DNA from: Vagococcus luciliae
GTDB taxonomy: Bacteria > Bacillota > Bacilli > Lactobacillales > Vagococcaceae
Length of the DNA stretch: 64,000 bases
Reading direction: 5' to 3'
Assembly (NCBI RefSeq): GCF_024637875.1
Contig: NZ_CP102451.1
Coordinates: 186,001 to 250,000 of the forward strand
Shown: piece by piece, positions 1-8,189 of the stretch
Position numbering within the stretch: the first letter of the stretch is position 1
How the letters are laid out: every line of letters starts with the position of its first letter
The notes under the pieces: model-generated
What the model was told of the DNA's origin: nothing
Databases searched by the model: none
What the model saw: the letters and a program-made list of their open reading frames with translations, nothing else
Program-made: the position numbers and the translations under genes

Positions 1-1
1 T

Positions 2-1228
2 ATTATTCCTACCAATAAATATAAAACTGTCCGTATTGTCGTTCGTTTCGCTACACCTCTTGATGCGATAACAAGTAGTAAACGTTCTTTACTTGCCAGT
101 TTAATGGAAACAAATAGTTTAAACTTTCCTGATCAAGTAGCACTTAGTAAAAAATTAGCTGAATTATACGGTGCAGGGTTTTATGTCAGTGTGAATCGTA
201 CAGGAAATCAACATTATTTAAGCATTGGTTTGAATGTGATAAATGATAACATCGCACCAAATGGCGTGTCTATTTTAGAAGATTCTGTTGAATTTTTAAA
301 GGAAATTATTTTTAACCCAAATATTAAAAATAATGCCTTTGATACTGAAACCTTTGCTCGTGAAAAAGAAAACTTAATAGTTGATATTGAATCAATTTTT
401 GATGATAAGCAAACTTATGCTGCCATGTCTTTACAAAATCTTTTCTTTTCTGATAATAAAAATCAAAAAACACCTAGTTTTGGTGATATTAATCAAATTA
501 AACAAGAAACCCCAGAATCAATTGCTGAGTATTACACTCATATGATTGCGCATGATAAAATTGATATTTTAGTGAGTGGTAATGTTGAAGAAGGCTATGT
601 TGAACGCTGTTTTAAAAATTTTGGGTTTGTAGATAGAGAAGAAATGGAAACTGATTTATTTTATAAGCAACCTTTTAAAAATATTATCCAACAAAAAAGT
701 GAAGTATTACCAGTTGTTCAATCTAAATTAAATATTGGCTATCACTGCGATGTTTATTATCATGATGATATGTATTTTCCATTAATGGTTTTTAACGGAT
801 TATTTGGTGGATTTCCACATTCTAAATTGTTCTTAAATGTTCGTGAAAAACATAGTCTTGCTTACTATGCAAGTAGTTCCATTGACCCTTTTCGTGGATT
901 TATCAGTGTACAAACTGGGATAGATAGTTCAAACCGTGAACGTGTTTTACGTTTGGTTAATGAGCAATTAAAAAACATGACTGCTGGTGAATTTTCAGAT
1001 GAATTACTTGAGCAAACAAAGAAAATGTTAATCAATCAATACTTACTATCATCTGATAATCAACGTTCTGTCGTTGAACAATATTATTTATTCTCAAATA
1101 TCCCATATGCTGATTTGCCTCAAGAAGAATGGATGAGCAAAATGAATGCTGTCACAAAAGAAGATGTACAGGATGTAGCAACAGGAATTAATCTACAAGC
1201 AGTTTACTTCATGGAAGGAGGAAAATAA
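2..1228 (+). CDS. yfmF: YfmF-like M16-family protein (5' end outside window)
   Basis: The reading frame is open from the first bases of the window, so the true start lies upstream; the ATG at 104 is internal. The visible ~408 residues match the M16 (insulinase/processing protease) fold: an early TPLDA..SSKRSLLASLME segment followed by a KKLAELYGAGF segment, as in B. subtilis YmfF/YfmF. No HxxEH zinc motif appears at the expected place, which fits the family: YfmF is the inactive partner and YfmH the catalytic one. It lies 1 bp upstream of yfmH. The pair is associated with modification of EF-P (5-aminopentanol on lysine) because it neighbours ymfI; its exact role is inferred. Confidence 0.85.
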   Translation: MIPTNKYKTVRIVVRFATPLDAITSSKRSLLASLMETNSLNFPDQVALSKKLAELYGAGFYVSVNRTGNQHYLSIGLNVINDNIAPNGVSILEDSVEFLKEIIFNPNIKNNAFDTETFAREKENLIVDIESIFDDKQTYAAMSLQNLFFSDNKNQKTPSFGDINQIKQETPESIAEYYTHMIAHDKIDILVSGNVEEGYVERCFKNFGFVDREEMETDLFYKQPFKNIIQQKSEVLPVVQSKLNIGYHCDVYYHDDMYFPLMVFNGLFGGFPHSKLFLNVREKHSLAYYASSSIDPFRGFISVQTGIDSSNRERVLRLVNEQLKNMTAGEFSDELLEQTKKMLINQYLLSSDNQRSVVEQYYLFSNIPYADLPQEEWMSKMNAVTKEDVQDVATGINLQAVYFMEGGK

Positions 1229-1229
1229 C

Positions 1230-2525
1230 ATGGAAAAAAACTATTATCCTTCTATTAATGAAACACTTTATACTGAAGTTTTACCAAATGGTTTAGAAGT
1301 TATGTTATTACCAAAAGAAGATTTCCATAAAACATATGGATTATTTACAACAAACTATGGCTCAATTGACAGTGAATTTGTGCCCATTGGACAAAAAGAA
1401 TTCATAACTGTCCCCGATGGCATTGCTCATTTTTTGGAGCATAAATTATTTGAAAAAGAAGACGAAGATGTTTTCCAAAAGTTTGGACGACAAGGGGCTG
1501 CGTCAAATGCTTTTACAAGTTTTACTCGTACAAGCTACCTATTCTCCAGTACTGATAATGTGATGCAAAATGTCGAAACATTAATTGACTTTGTTCAAAC
1601 ACCTTATTTCACTGAAGAATCTGTCCAAAAAGAAAAAGGGATTATTGGTCAAGAAATCCAAATGTATCAAGATGAACCAAATTGGCGATTGTTTTTTGGT
1701 ATTTTAAATAATATGTACCCAAAACACCCATTACATATTGATATTGCTGGAACCATTGAAAGTATTGAACCTATCACAGCAGAAGATTTATATACTTGCT
1801 ACAATACATTTTATCATCCAAGTAATATGAACCTCTTTATTGTTGGTAAAATGAATCCTGAAGAAATGATGACTTTTATTAAAGAAAATCAAGATGCAAA
1901 AGAATTTCCAAAAGCAACCGAAATCAAACGCCATTTTCCGAAAGAAACAGCGGATGATATTATCAAAGAAGATGGTATCACCCTATCTGTTAATCGACCT
2001 AAGGCTATTGTTGGCTTAAAAGGACTGGACACACCACCTGTTGATGGCTTTGAACGGTTAAAATACCAGACAACCATTCAATTATTATTACAATTATTAT
2101 TTGGTATGAGTTCTGAAAACTATTTAGCAATGTACAATAGTGGTTTAATTGATGATAGCTTTTCTTTCGAATTTTCGTTCGATCGTAGTTTCCATTTTGC
2201 AGATTTCAGCTCAGATACTGATGAGCCTGAACGATTTGCAAATCAAATTATCAATTACTTATTAAAATCTGAGGACAGTCCTGAATTAACAAAACAAAAT
2301 TTAGATTTGGCTAAGAAAAAAATGATTGGAAAGCATCTAAAATCTTTAGATTCCCTTGAATATATTGCCAATCAATTTAGTGGGATGAAATACGGTGACA
2401 CGACATTATTTGATTTAGTGACTGTTATTAATAGTATTGAATTAAACGATATTAAAGCAGTTCATCAGTCATTTATCAGGCCAGAAGCATTAAGTCGTTT
2501 CTTCATTTATCCCGAAGAAAGGTAA
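1230..2525 (+). CDS. yfmH: YfmH-like M16 zinc metalloprotease
   Basis: A 431-residue M16 peptidase with an intact inverted zinc motif HFLEH (H67, E70, H71) and a downstream acidic segment (GQEIQMYQDEP) that supplies the third ligand. It has the two-lobe M16 length. The start follows a GGAGG ribosome site that overlaps the end of yfmF. It sits between yfmF and ymfI, the set annotated as EF-P 5-aminopentanol modification-associated. The substrate is unknown, so protease activity is inferred from the motif and the EF-P link from gene order. Confidence 0.88.
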   Translation: MEKNYYPSINETLYTEVLPNGLEVMLLPKEDFHKTYGLFTTNYGSIDSEFVPIGQKEFITVPDGIAHFLEHKLFEKEDEDVFQKFGRQGAASNAFTSFTRTSYLFSSTDNVMQNVETLIDFVQTPYFTEESVQKEKGIIGQEIQMYQDEPNWRLFFGILNNMYPKHPLHIDIAGTIESIEPITAEDLYTCYNTFYHPSNMNLFIVGKMNPEEMMTFIKENQDAKEFPKATEIKRHFPKETADDIIKEDGITLSVNRPKAIVGLKGLDTPPVDGFERLKYQTTIQLLLQLLFGMSSENYLAMYNSGLIDDSFSFEFSFDRSFHFADFSSDTDEPERFANQIINYLLKSEDSPELTKQNLDLAKKKMIGKHLKSLDSLEYIANQFSGMKYGDTTLFDLVTVINSIELNDIKAVHQSFIRPEALSRFFIYPEER

Positions 2526-2532
2526 TAAAATA

Positions 2533-3258
2533 ATGAACTATGTTTTAGTAACTGGTGCAAGTGGTGACATTGGTGAAGCGTGTGTAAAGCAGTTAGCAAA
2601 GAAAGGATATTCAGTCTATTGCCATTACTTTCGCAATGAACAAAAAATTAAGTCTTTATTATCTGATTTAATCTTAAAATATCCAAAACAGGATTTCTTT
2701 GCTCTTCAAGCTGATCTAAGTTCTCCAAAATCTGTGGAGCAAATAACAAAAGATATGTTTCAATTGCATGCTATCATTTTTGCTCATGGAGATACGGTAT
2801 ACAAATTACTTTCTGATACAACGCCTGATGAGATGACACATTTATGGCATACTCATGTTTATAATCCCATCAGGTTATGCCAATTATGCCAGCCAAAATT
2901 AACGCAACACTCCCATAGTCAAATTGTTTTTATCAGTTCAGTCTATGGTCTGATTGGCAGTTCCATGGAAGTTATGTATAGTACAGTTAAAGGAGCTCAA
3001 ATTGCTTTTGTTAAATCTTATGCAAAAGAAGTCGCCTCGATGAACCTAACAATCAATGCAATCGCTCCAGGAGCTGTTGATACAAACATGAATACGTTGT
3101 GGTCTAAAGAAGAAAAACAATCATTACTCTTAGATATACCACTTAATCGATTGGCACAGCCAAAAGAAGTTGCCTCACTTGTTTCCTACTTACTTAGTGA
3201 AGACGCATCTTATATTACAGGTTCAACCATCCCGCTAACTGGTGGGTGGTCCGTTTAA
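2533..3258 (+). CDS. ymfI: Short-chain dehydrogenase YmfI (EF-P 5-aminopentanone reductase)
   Basis: A 241-residue short-chain dehydrogenase. Visible are the N-terminal Rossmann motif TGASGDIG (about 7-14), the catalytic serine region FISSVYG, the catalytic YxxxK as YSTVK, and the C-terminal ITGSTIPLTGGW. It looks like FabG, but its place between yfmH and the RodZ-like gene matches B. subtilis ymfI. That enzyme reduces the aminopentanone group on lysine 32 of EF-P. The function is assigned from synteny; a general 3-oxoacyl reductase is the alternative. It starts 7 bp after yfmH with a GAAAGG site. Confidence 0.8.
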   Translation: MNYVLVTGASGDIGEACVKQLAKKGYSVYCHYFRNEQKIKSLLSDLILKYPKQDFFALQADLSSPKSVEQITKDMFQLHAIIFAHGDTVYKLLSDTTPDEMTHLWHTHVYNPIRLCQLCQPKLTQHSHSQIVFISSVYGLIGSSMEVMYSTVKGAQIAFVKSYAKEVASMNLTINAIAPGAVDTNMNTLWSKEEKQSLLLDIPLNRLAQPKEVASLVSYLLSEDASYITGSTIPLTGGWSV

Positions 3259-3287
3259 TAAAATGAGAAAGAAAGGTGTAAGCTCCC

Positions 3288-4187
3288 GTGGATACAATCG
3301 GTGAACAATTAAAACACGCCCGTTTAGAAAAAGGGCTAACAATGGAAGATTTACAAAAAATCACCAAAATTCAGCGTCGCTACTTATCTGCTATTGAAGT
3401 AAATGACTTTGACGCAATGCCTAGTGATTACTATACGAAAACATTTATTAGACAGTATGCTGAAGCTGTTGGTCTAAATGCCCGTCCCCTAATTCGCCGA
3501 TTTGAAGGAAAGCCCGATGAAACACAAGAGGAACTACCTCAAACTAAGCCAATCAGGGGTTCTCGTAAAGAAAAACATCGTAAAAAAAAGAAAAGACAAC
3601 CAACCTTTAAAGATTACTTACCAGTAACTCTTCTTTCTCTAGTTGTTATTGCTATTATTGGAACCATTATCTATGCCATGCGTTTAGATATTGCTAGTGG
3701 ACCTTTAGTACCAAAACCTGAAAAGGCAGTAGTCATTGGAAGTGATTCAAAAGAGAATAAGGAAGAAAGTACCTCCCAGTCTAATCCTACTGACAGTACT
3801 GAAAAAACAAAAGATTCTTCTAAAAAGAAAAAAAATGATAGTAAATTTAATATTACCTCTGATTCCATTGATTTAGTGACTTACTCTGGTAGTAATGTTT
3901 CAAAACCTATTAAACTTGATTTCACTGCCTTAGAAGGGCCTGTTTGGATTGGTCTACAACAAAGTGGAACAAGTGCTATTTATTATCAATACACATTACA
4001 AGCAGGTGAAGAGATTAGCTCTATTGTGCCAGAAGATGCAACAGGAATTGATATTATTGTTGGAGCATCTAATAATCTATCTATTAAAGTTAACGATCAA
4101 GAATTAGCTTTCAATAAATCTAATCCAACAACTGGGAAAAAAATTATCACGATTAATTTTGATAGTACTACTAAAGAAAATGAATAA
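3288..4187 (+). CDS. rodZ: RodZ-like Xre-HTH membrane protein (YmfM)
   Basis: A 299-residue protein with a GTG start after a GAAAGGTG ribosome site. The N-terminal 70 residues form an Xre-type helix-turn-helix (GEQLKHARLEKGLTMEDL, ITKIQRRYLSAIE). A lysine/arginine-rich stretch (about 97-105) precedes one transmembrane segment (about 113-130). Next come a Ser/Lys/Asp-rich extracellular linker and a DUF4115-type C-terminal domain. This matches RodZ/YmfM, which links MreB-type cytoskeleton to the cell-wall machinery. It is co-directional with pgsA 19 bp downstream, the usual Firmicutes order. Confidence 0.85.
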   Translation: MDTIGEQLKHARLEKGLTMEDLQKITKIQRRYLSAIEVNDFDAMPSDYYTKTFIRQYAEAVGLNARPLIRRFEGKPDETQEELPQTKPIRGSRKEKHRKKKKRQPTFKDYLPVTLLSLVVIAIIGTIIYAMRLDIASGPLVPKPEKAVVIGSDSKENKEESTSQSNPTDSTEKTKDSSKKKKNDSKFNITSDSIDLVTYSGSNVSKPIKLDFTALEGPVWIGLQQSGTSAIYYQYTLQAGEEISSIVPEDATGIDIIVGASNNLSIKVNDQELAFNKSNPTTGKKIITINFDSTTKENE

Positions 4188-4206
4188 AAAGGAAGGTTGT
4201 TTATAA

Positions 4207-4782
4207 ATGAATTTACCAAATAAGTTGACAGTGATTAGAATATGTATGATTCCCTTATTTATCATTGTCGCTTTAATCCCTAACTGGGGAATGATTGATG
4301 TATTAGGTAGTCCACTGTTGATTTCTCAATTAGTTGCTGCTATTATTTTTGCCGTAGCAAGTATTACAGATTGGTTAGATGGTAAAATTGCCAGAAAACA
4401 TAATCTTGTAACCAATTTTGGGAAATTTGCTGATCCACTAGCGGATAAAATGTTAGTTATGACAGCTTTTATCATATTGGTTGGACAAGGTCTTGCTCCA
4501 TCTTGGGTTGTCGCTATTATTGTCTGTCGTGAATTAGCTGTTACAGGTTTACGCTTATTATTAGTGGAGGATGGCGAGGTTATGGCTGCCGCATGGCCAG
4601 GCAAAATAAAAACTGCTACTCAAATGGTTGCTATTATTTTATTACTATTGGGTAATGTTCCATTTAGTGCAATTAATTTGCCACTTGATCAGATTTTCTT
4701 ATATATCTGCCTAGCTGCTACTATTTACTCTGGTATTGATTATTTCGTAAAAAATAAACACGTTTTTAAAGATTCTATGTAA
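4207..4782 (+). CDS. pgsA: CDP-diacylglycerol-glycerol-3-phosphate 3-phosphatidyltransferase
   Basis: A 191-residue integral membrane enzyme that makes phosphatidylglycerol phosphate, the first step to phosphatidylglycerol. The CDP-alcohol phosphotransferase signature is complete: D55, D58-G59, A62-R63, G72, D76 and D80 in DWLDGKIAR...GKFADPLAD. Several hydrophobic helices follow. It ends the yfmF-yfmH-ymfI-rodZ-pgsA run and is closed by a strong terminator. In many Firmicutes cinA and recA follow pgsA; here they do not. Confidence 0.95.
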   Translation: MNLPNKLTVIRICMIPLFIIVALIPNWGMIDVLGSPLLISQLVAAIIFAVASITDWLDGKIARKHNLVTNFGKFADPLADKMLVMTAFIILVGQGLAPSWVVAIIVCRELAVTGLRLLLVEDGEVMAAAWPGKIKTATQMVAIILLLLGNVPFSAINLPLDQIFLYICLAATIYSGIDYFVKNKHVFKDSM

Positions 4783-4784
4783 CG

Positions 4785-4832
4785 AACTGTGCTACTTCAG
4801 ATAATTGCTTATACGAAGTAGCACAGTTTTAA
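4785..4832 (+). terminator. Rho-independent terminator after pgsA
   Basis: A perfect 14-bp inverted repeat, AACTGTGCTACTTC with GAAGTAGCACAGTT, separated by 16 nt and followed by a T run. Confidence 0.9.
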
Positions 4833-4910
4833 CTTTTTATTGGTTATTTTTTTGATAGACACGTATAATAACATTAGCATTAAGTTAATTTAAACAAGGA
4901 GTGATTTTAT

Positions 4911-5447
4911 ATGTCTTCTCTATTTCGTTCAATCCAACGTCATGCATTCTCTCGTGGGATTCTTTATTTACTGATAGGTATCTTAATCTTTTTAAAACCA
5001 AAACAACTATTTGATGCAGGTGTCTATCTAATCGTTGGTTATAATGTGTTACTTGGGGTAATTAATTTAGTTGGCTATTTGAAGAACAAACAAAACGGTC
5101 AAGTTTCTATGAGTATATTTTATTTTATAGTCGCGCTTATTATCTGGCTATTCGCCCAACCAATAGTTAGTATCCTTCCTATCTTTTTAGGTATTTTAAT
5201 TATTATTGGTGGTGCTACACGTATTTCTCGTGCATTAAACTTAAGACAGTATGTTAACATCAGTTATCTTCCTATGTTAATCTATGGTATTGCTCTTCTT
5301 ATAGCAGGTATATTTATTTTATTTAATCCATTTGGTAGTTTAATTGTATTATTCCAATTTTTTGGTATTGTATTAACATTATCAGGTATCTCAGAATTAG
5401 TTACTGCAATTAAATTACGGAATTATAAAAACCCTGATGTCTTTTAA
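4911..5447 (+). CDS. DUF308/HdeD-type membrane protein
   Basis: A 178-residue protein with about six hydrophobic helices and short polar loops, typical of the DUF308 (HdeD-like) family. It follows an AAGGAGTG ribosome site and a -10 like TATAAT at about 4863. It stands alone between two terminators. The family has no firm biochemical role (acid-stress links exist in enterobacterial HdeD), so none is assigned here. Confidence 0.75.
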   Translation: MSSLFRSIQRHAFSRGILYLLIGILIFLKPKQLFDAGVYLIVGYNVLLGVINLVGYLKNKQNGQVSMSIFYFIVALIIWLFAQPIVSILPIFLGILIIIGGATRISRALNLRQYVNISYLPMLIYGIALLIAGIFILFNPFGSLIVLFQFFGIVLTLSGISELVTAIKLRNYKNPDVF

Positions 5448-5449
5448 AT

Positions 5450-5488
5450 AAAAAAGTTGTTTTCTTTAAAAGAAAACAACTTTTTTAT
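5450..5488. terminator. Bidirectional terminator
   Basis: A long inverted repeat (AAAAAGTTGTTTTCTT / AAGAAAACAACTTTTT) between convergent genes. T runs occur on both strands, so it can serve the DUF308 gene and the AI-2E-family gene. Confidence 0.9.
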
Positions 5489-6537
5489 TTAGGTGAATTT
5501 ATTTGTGGAAGAACTGGTGGTTTTTTATGATCTACTTTAACATCTAATAAATCAAGTAAAAAAACAAAAGCTGGTATTCCTATAACTAATCCCCATACAC
5601 CAAAAAATTTCTCTGAAAACATTAAAATTACAAACACATAAAAAATAGGTAAATCTGTTTTACTACTCATTAATTTAGGATTTAACAAGTAAGATTCAAT
5701 CGCGTGAATAATCATAATCATAATCAAAATGTAGATAACATCTTGAACACCACCCACTGTATAGGCAATTAACGATAACGGAATACAAGAAATAATGACC
5801 CCAGCTACCGGTATCAAACTTAATATGAATATCATTAATGCTAAGCTTAATAATTGATCTTGTGGGAATTTCATAAAAATTAATCCGATAATAGTCAAGA
5901 TAGTATTTACTATCGCGATAATAAACTGTGCCTCTATCACTACCCCAAATGTATTAACAAATTTTTTCCCTAAATAAGCAACATCTTGACTAAATAATCC
6001 TATCTTACTTTTGAAAAAAGCTTGACCAAATGCTGTTACCCAGTCTTTTTCAATAATAAAGAAAAAACTTAAAATTAAAGACATGACAAACGTTAAGCCC
6101 ATTGATCCAATACTAGTAATCGTTGTAAAGACTACTTTTGCTCCGGTTGTTAATTGTTGTTTTATCTCGTTAAATCCTACATTTTTAGCTATCCACTCAT
6201 ATAATTTATTATTGGTATCTGCTTTTTGATAAAATGTAAAAACATCTTCAATCATCTGAATCGTTTGATTAAATAATTTTGGTACATAAACTGTTATTGA
6301 AAAGTATAAAAAAATGATAATTAACAAATACATCACAATAGCAACTAATTTTTTAGGAAGTTTTGTTACATGATGAATACCATCTACTCCCCGAATGATT
6401 AAATACGTTAATATAAAGGTTAATAAAATTAAACTAAGGATATTACGTATCAAATATAATCCCGAACAAATAATTAGCAAAACCAGCGTTCGTCGAACGC
6501 TGTCATTCGCTTTCATACGTCGCCATAAGTCGACCAT
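5485..6537 (-). CDS. AI-2E family transporter (PerM/YdbI-like)
   Basis: A 350-residue polytopic membrane protein. It has hydrophobic helices near the N-terminus, a central polar stretch of about 60 residues (about 90-150), then further helices ending in a GVWGLVIGIPAFVFLLD-type block typical of the AI-2E exporter family (PF01594). Members include autoinducer-2 exporters and Na+/H+ antiporters, so substrate cannot be fixed. luxS in the same window (18.4 kb) makes an AI-2 link tempting but it is only inference. Confidence 0.82.
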   Translation of the reverse strand: MVDLWRRMKANDSVRRTLVLLIICSGLYLIRNILSLILLTFILTYLIIRGVDGIHHVTKLPKKLVAIVMYLLIIIFLYFSITVYVPKLFNQTIQMIEDVFTFYQKADTNNKLYEWIAKNVGFNEIKQQLTTGAKVVFTTITSIGSMGLTFVMSLILSFFFIIEKDWVTAFGQAFFKSKIGLFSQDVAYLGKKFVNTFGVVIEAQFIIAIVNTILTIIGLIFMKFPQDQLLSLALMIFILSLIPVAGVIISCIPLSLIAYTVGGVQDVIYILIMIMIIHAIESYLLNPKLMSSKTDLPIFYVFVILMFSEKFFGVWGLVIGIPAFVFLLDLLDVKVDHKKPPVLPQINSPK

Positions 6538-6608
6538 ATTCTCACCCCATTGAACATTATATAACTTATTCTACGATAAAAACGAAGGAAAAGATAGTAT
6601 TTCACTTG

Positions 6609-6639
6609 TTGACTTTGACGCAACGTCAAGCCATATACT
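6609..6639 (+). promoter_or_regulatory. MerR-type promoter/operator with 19-bp spacer
   Basis: The -35 TTGACT (6609-6614) and -10 TATACT (6634-6639) are 19 bp apart. The spacer carries a perfect palindrome TTGACG-CAA-CGTCAA (6615-6629). The over-long spacer with a centred dyad is the hallmark of promoters untwisted by MerR-family activators. It lies just upstream of a MerR gene, indicating autoregulation. Confidence 0.85.
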
Positions 6640-6662
6640 ACTTATTGAAAGGAGGAAATACA

Positions 6663-7430
6663 GTGTATTCGATAACTGAATTAGCTAAATTATCTGGTGT
6701 CACAACAAGAACATTACGCTACTATGATAGTATCGATTTATTAAAACCTGCTAGTATAGGTGAGAATGGATACCGTTTTTACGATGATAAAGAACTTGAT
6801 TTACTTCAACAAATTTTATTTTATAAACAATTTAATTTTCCGCTAAATGATATTAAGTTACTTATATCAACGGATACCTCACAAGTAGTTGATTCCTTAT
6901 CTAAGCATTTTGATAAACTTGTCACACAAAAAGAGCAACTAGAAACTTTAATTCACTCTTTAGAACAAACCATTCATTACTATAAAGGGGATATTACTAT
7001 GACAAATGAAGAAAAATTTACTGCATTTAAACAACAACTACTACAAGACAACAAGGAAATATATGGTGAGGAATTACAGCAAAACTATGATGAAGAAACC
7101 ATTGAACAATATAATGATAACTGGATTAATTTTTCTAGGGAAGATTATGCTAAACTAAAAAAAGTAGAAGAAACGCTTTTTATTCAATTAAATGACTTAG
7201 AAAAACAATCGATTACTGATGTTACTCACCCATTAGCAAAGGATACTTTTTTATCACATAAAGAATGGTTATCACTTGCTAGCCCTATTTACTCTCATGA
7301 CTATCATAGACAAATGCTTGATATGTATCTAGCAGATGACCGTTTCACTAAGTATTATACTAAACATATTTCAAAAAATAGCTTAATATTCTTAAAAGAA
7401 ATTGTCTATTACTACACATTAATTAAATGA
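6663..7430 (+). CDS. MerR-family regulator with TipAS effector domain
   Basis: The chosen start is GTG at 6663 after a GAAAGGAGG site. An in-frame TTG at 6606 lies inside the promoter and is not credible. The 255-residue product has an N-terminal MerR winged helix (ITELAKLSGVTTRTLRYYD, GYRFYDD), a coiled-coil dimerisation helix (about 75-110) and a C-terminal TipAS-type domain (about 120-250, with the NDNWINFSREDYAKL and LDMYLADDRF segments). TipAL/Mta-type proteins bind cationic drugs or thiopeptides and activate efflux or their own gene. No transporter is adjacent except the divergent AI-2E-family gene, which may share control. Confidence 0.85.
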   Translation: MYSITELAKLSGVTTRTLRYYDSIDLLKPASIGENGYRFYDDKELDLLQQILFYKQFNFPLNDIKLLISTDTSQVVDSLSKHFDKLVTQKEQLETLIHSLEQTIHYYKGDITMTNEEKFTAFKQQLLQDNKEIYGEELQQNYDEETIEQYNDNWINFSREDYAKLKKVEETLFIQLNDLEKQSITDVTHPLAKDTFLSHKEWLSLASPIYSHDYHRQMLDMYLADDRFTKYYTKHISKNSLIFLKEIVYYYTLIK

Positions 7431-7512
7431 CTTTCTGTTTAATCTATCGTATAATAATCCTTGTTAGTTATCTATTCTGCGAAATAGGGACTAAATGAAT
7501 AGGAGGTTTATT

Positions 7513-8070
7513 ATGACTAAATCAACATGGATTAAGGATTTAATCTGGTATGTTTTCTTAATTATCGCACTTGTATTATTACGTGTCTATGTCTTCACAC
7601 CAGTTACTGTTAGTGGTGAATCTATGATGCCAACGTTAGTCGATGGGGAAAGAAACATCGCCTTAAAAATGGGTGACACCAAACGTTTTGATATTGTCTC
7701 TTTAATAGCACCAGATGATCCTTCAAAAAATTATGTCAAACGAGTGATTGGATTACCAGGTGATACTATTGAGTACAAAAATGATGTATTATATATCAAT
7801 GGAAAAAAAGTAGATGAACCTTATCTAGATGAGAAAAAAGCTGAATTAAAGCAAACAAACCCTGATGAAAATTTAACCTATGATTTTACATTAAAATCAT
7901 TAACTGGGAAAGATACTGTTCCAGAAAATACTTACTTTGTTATGGGAGATAACCGACAAAATTCAAAAGATAGTCGTTTTCCTGAGGTTGGATTCATTCC
8001 AAAAGAAAATATTATCGGCAAGTCAAAAATTGCCTTTTGGCCACCTAGTAAATGGGGTATGGTTAAATAA
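7513..8070 (+). CDS. lepB: Type I signal peptidase
   Basis: The ATG at 7513 follows AGGAGG at 7501; an earlier in-frame ATG (7495) overlaps that ribosome site and is rejected. The 185-residue product has one N-terminal transmembrane helix (about 10-28), then the catalytic serine in SGESMMPTL (S37) and catalytic lysine in YVKRVIGLPGD (K76). The C-terminal GDNRQNSKDSR box is intact. It cleaves signal peptides from secreted proteins at the outer face of the membrane. It is monocistronic with a terminator directly after. Confidence 0.95.
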   Translation: MTKSTWIKDLIWYVFLIIALVLLRVYVFTPVTVSGESMMPTLVDGERNIALKMGDTKRFDIVSLIAPDDPSKNYVKRVIGLPGDTIEYKNDVLYINGKKVDEPYLDEKKAELKQTNPDENLTYDFTLKSLTGKDTVPENTYFVMGDNRQNSKDSRFPEVGFIPKENIIGKSKIAFWPPSKWGMVK

Positions 8071-8074
8071 TTTA

Positions 8075-8117
8075 AAAAACGTATTGAAAGAGAATTTCTC
8101 TGTCAATACGTTTTTTT
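8075..8117 (+). terminator. Terminator after signal peptidase gene
   Basis: A stem AAAAAACGTATTGA / TCAATACGTTTTTTT with an inner AGAGA/TCTCT extension and a T run. Confidence 0.9.
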
Positions 8118-8189
8118 GTGCTATGTTTTCTCTTTTTAAAAATTTTTTATGCTACACTATGATTAAATCATTAAAGGAGTTTTAACATT

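Noticed and set aside
104-106. ATG at 104 as start of the first gene
   Set aside because: The frame is open to the window edge and the upstream translation matches the M16 family, so this ATG is internal.
6606-6608. TTG start for the MerR gene
   Set aside because: It lies inside the promoter, upstream of the -10; the GTG at 6663 has a proper ribosome site and aligns with the family start.
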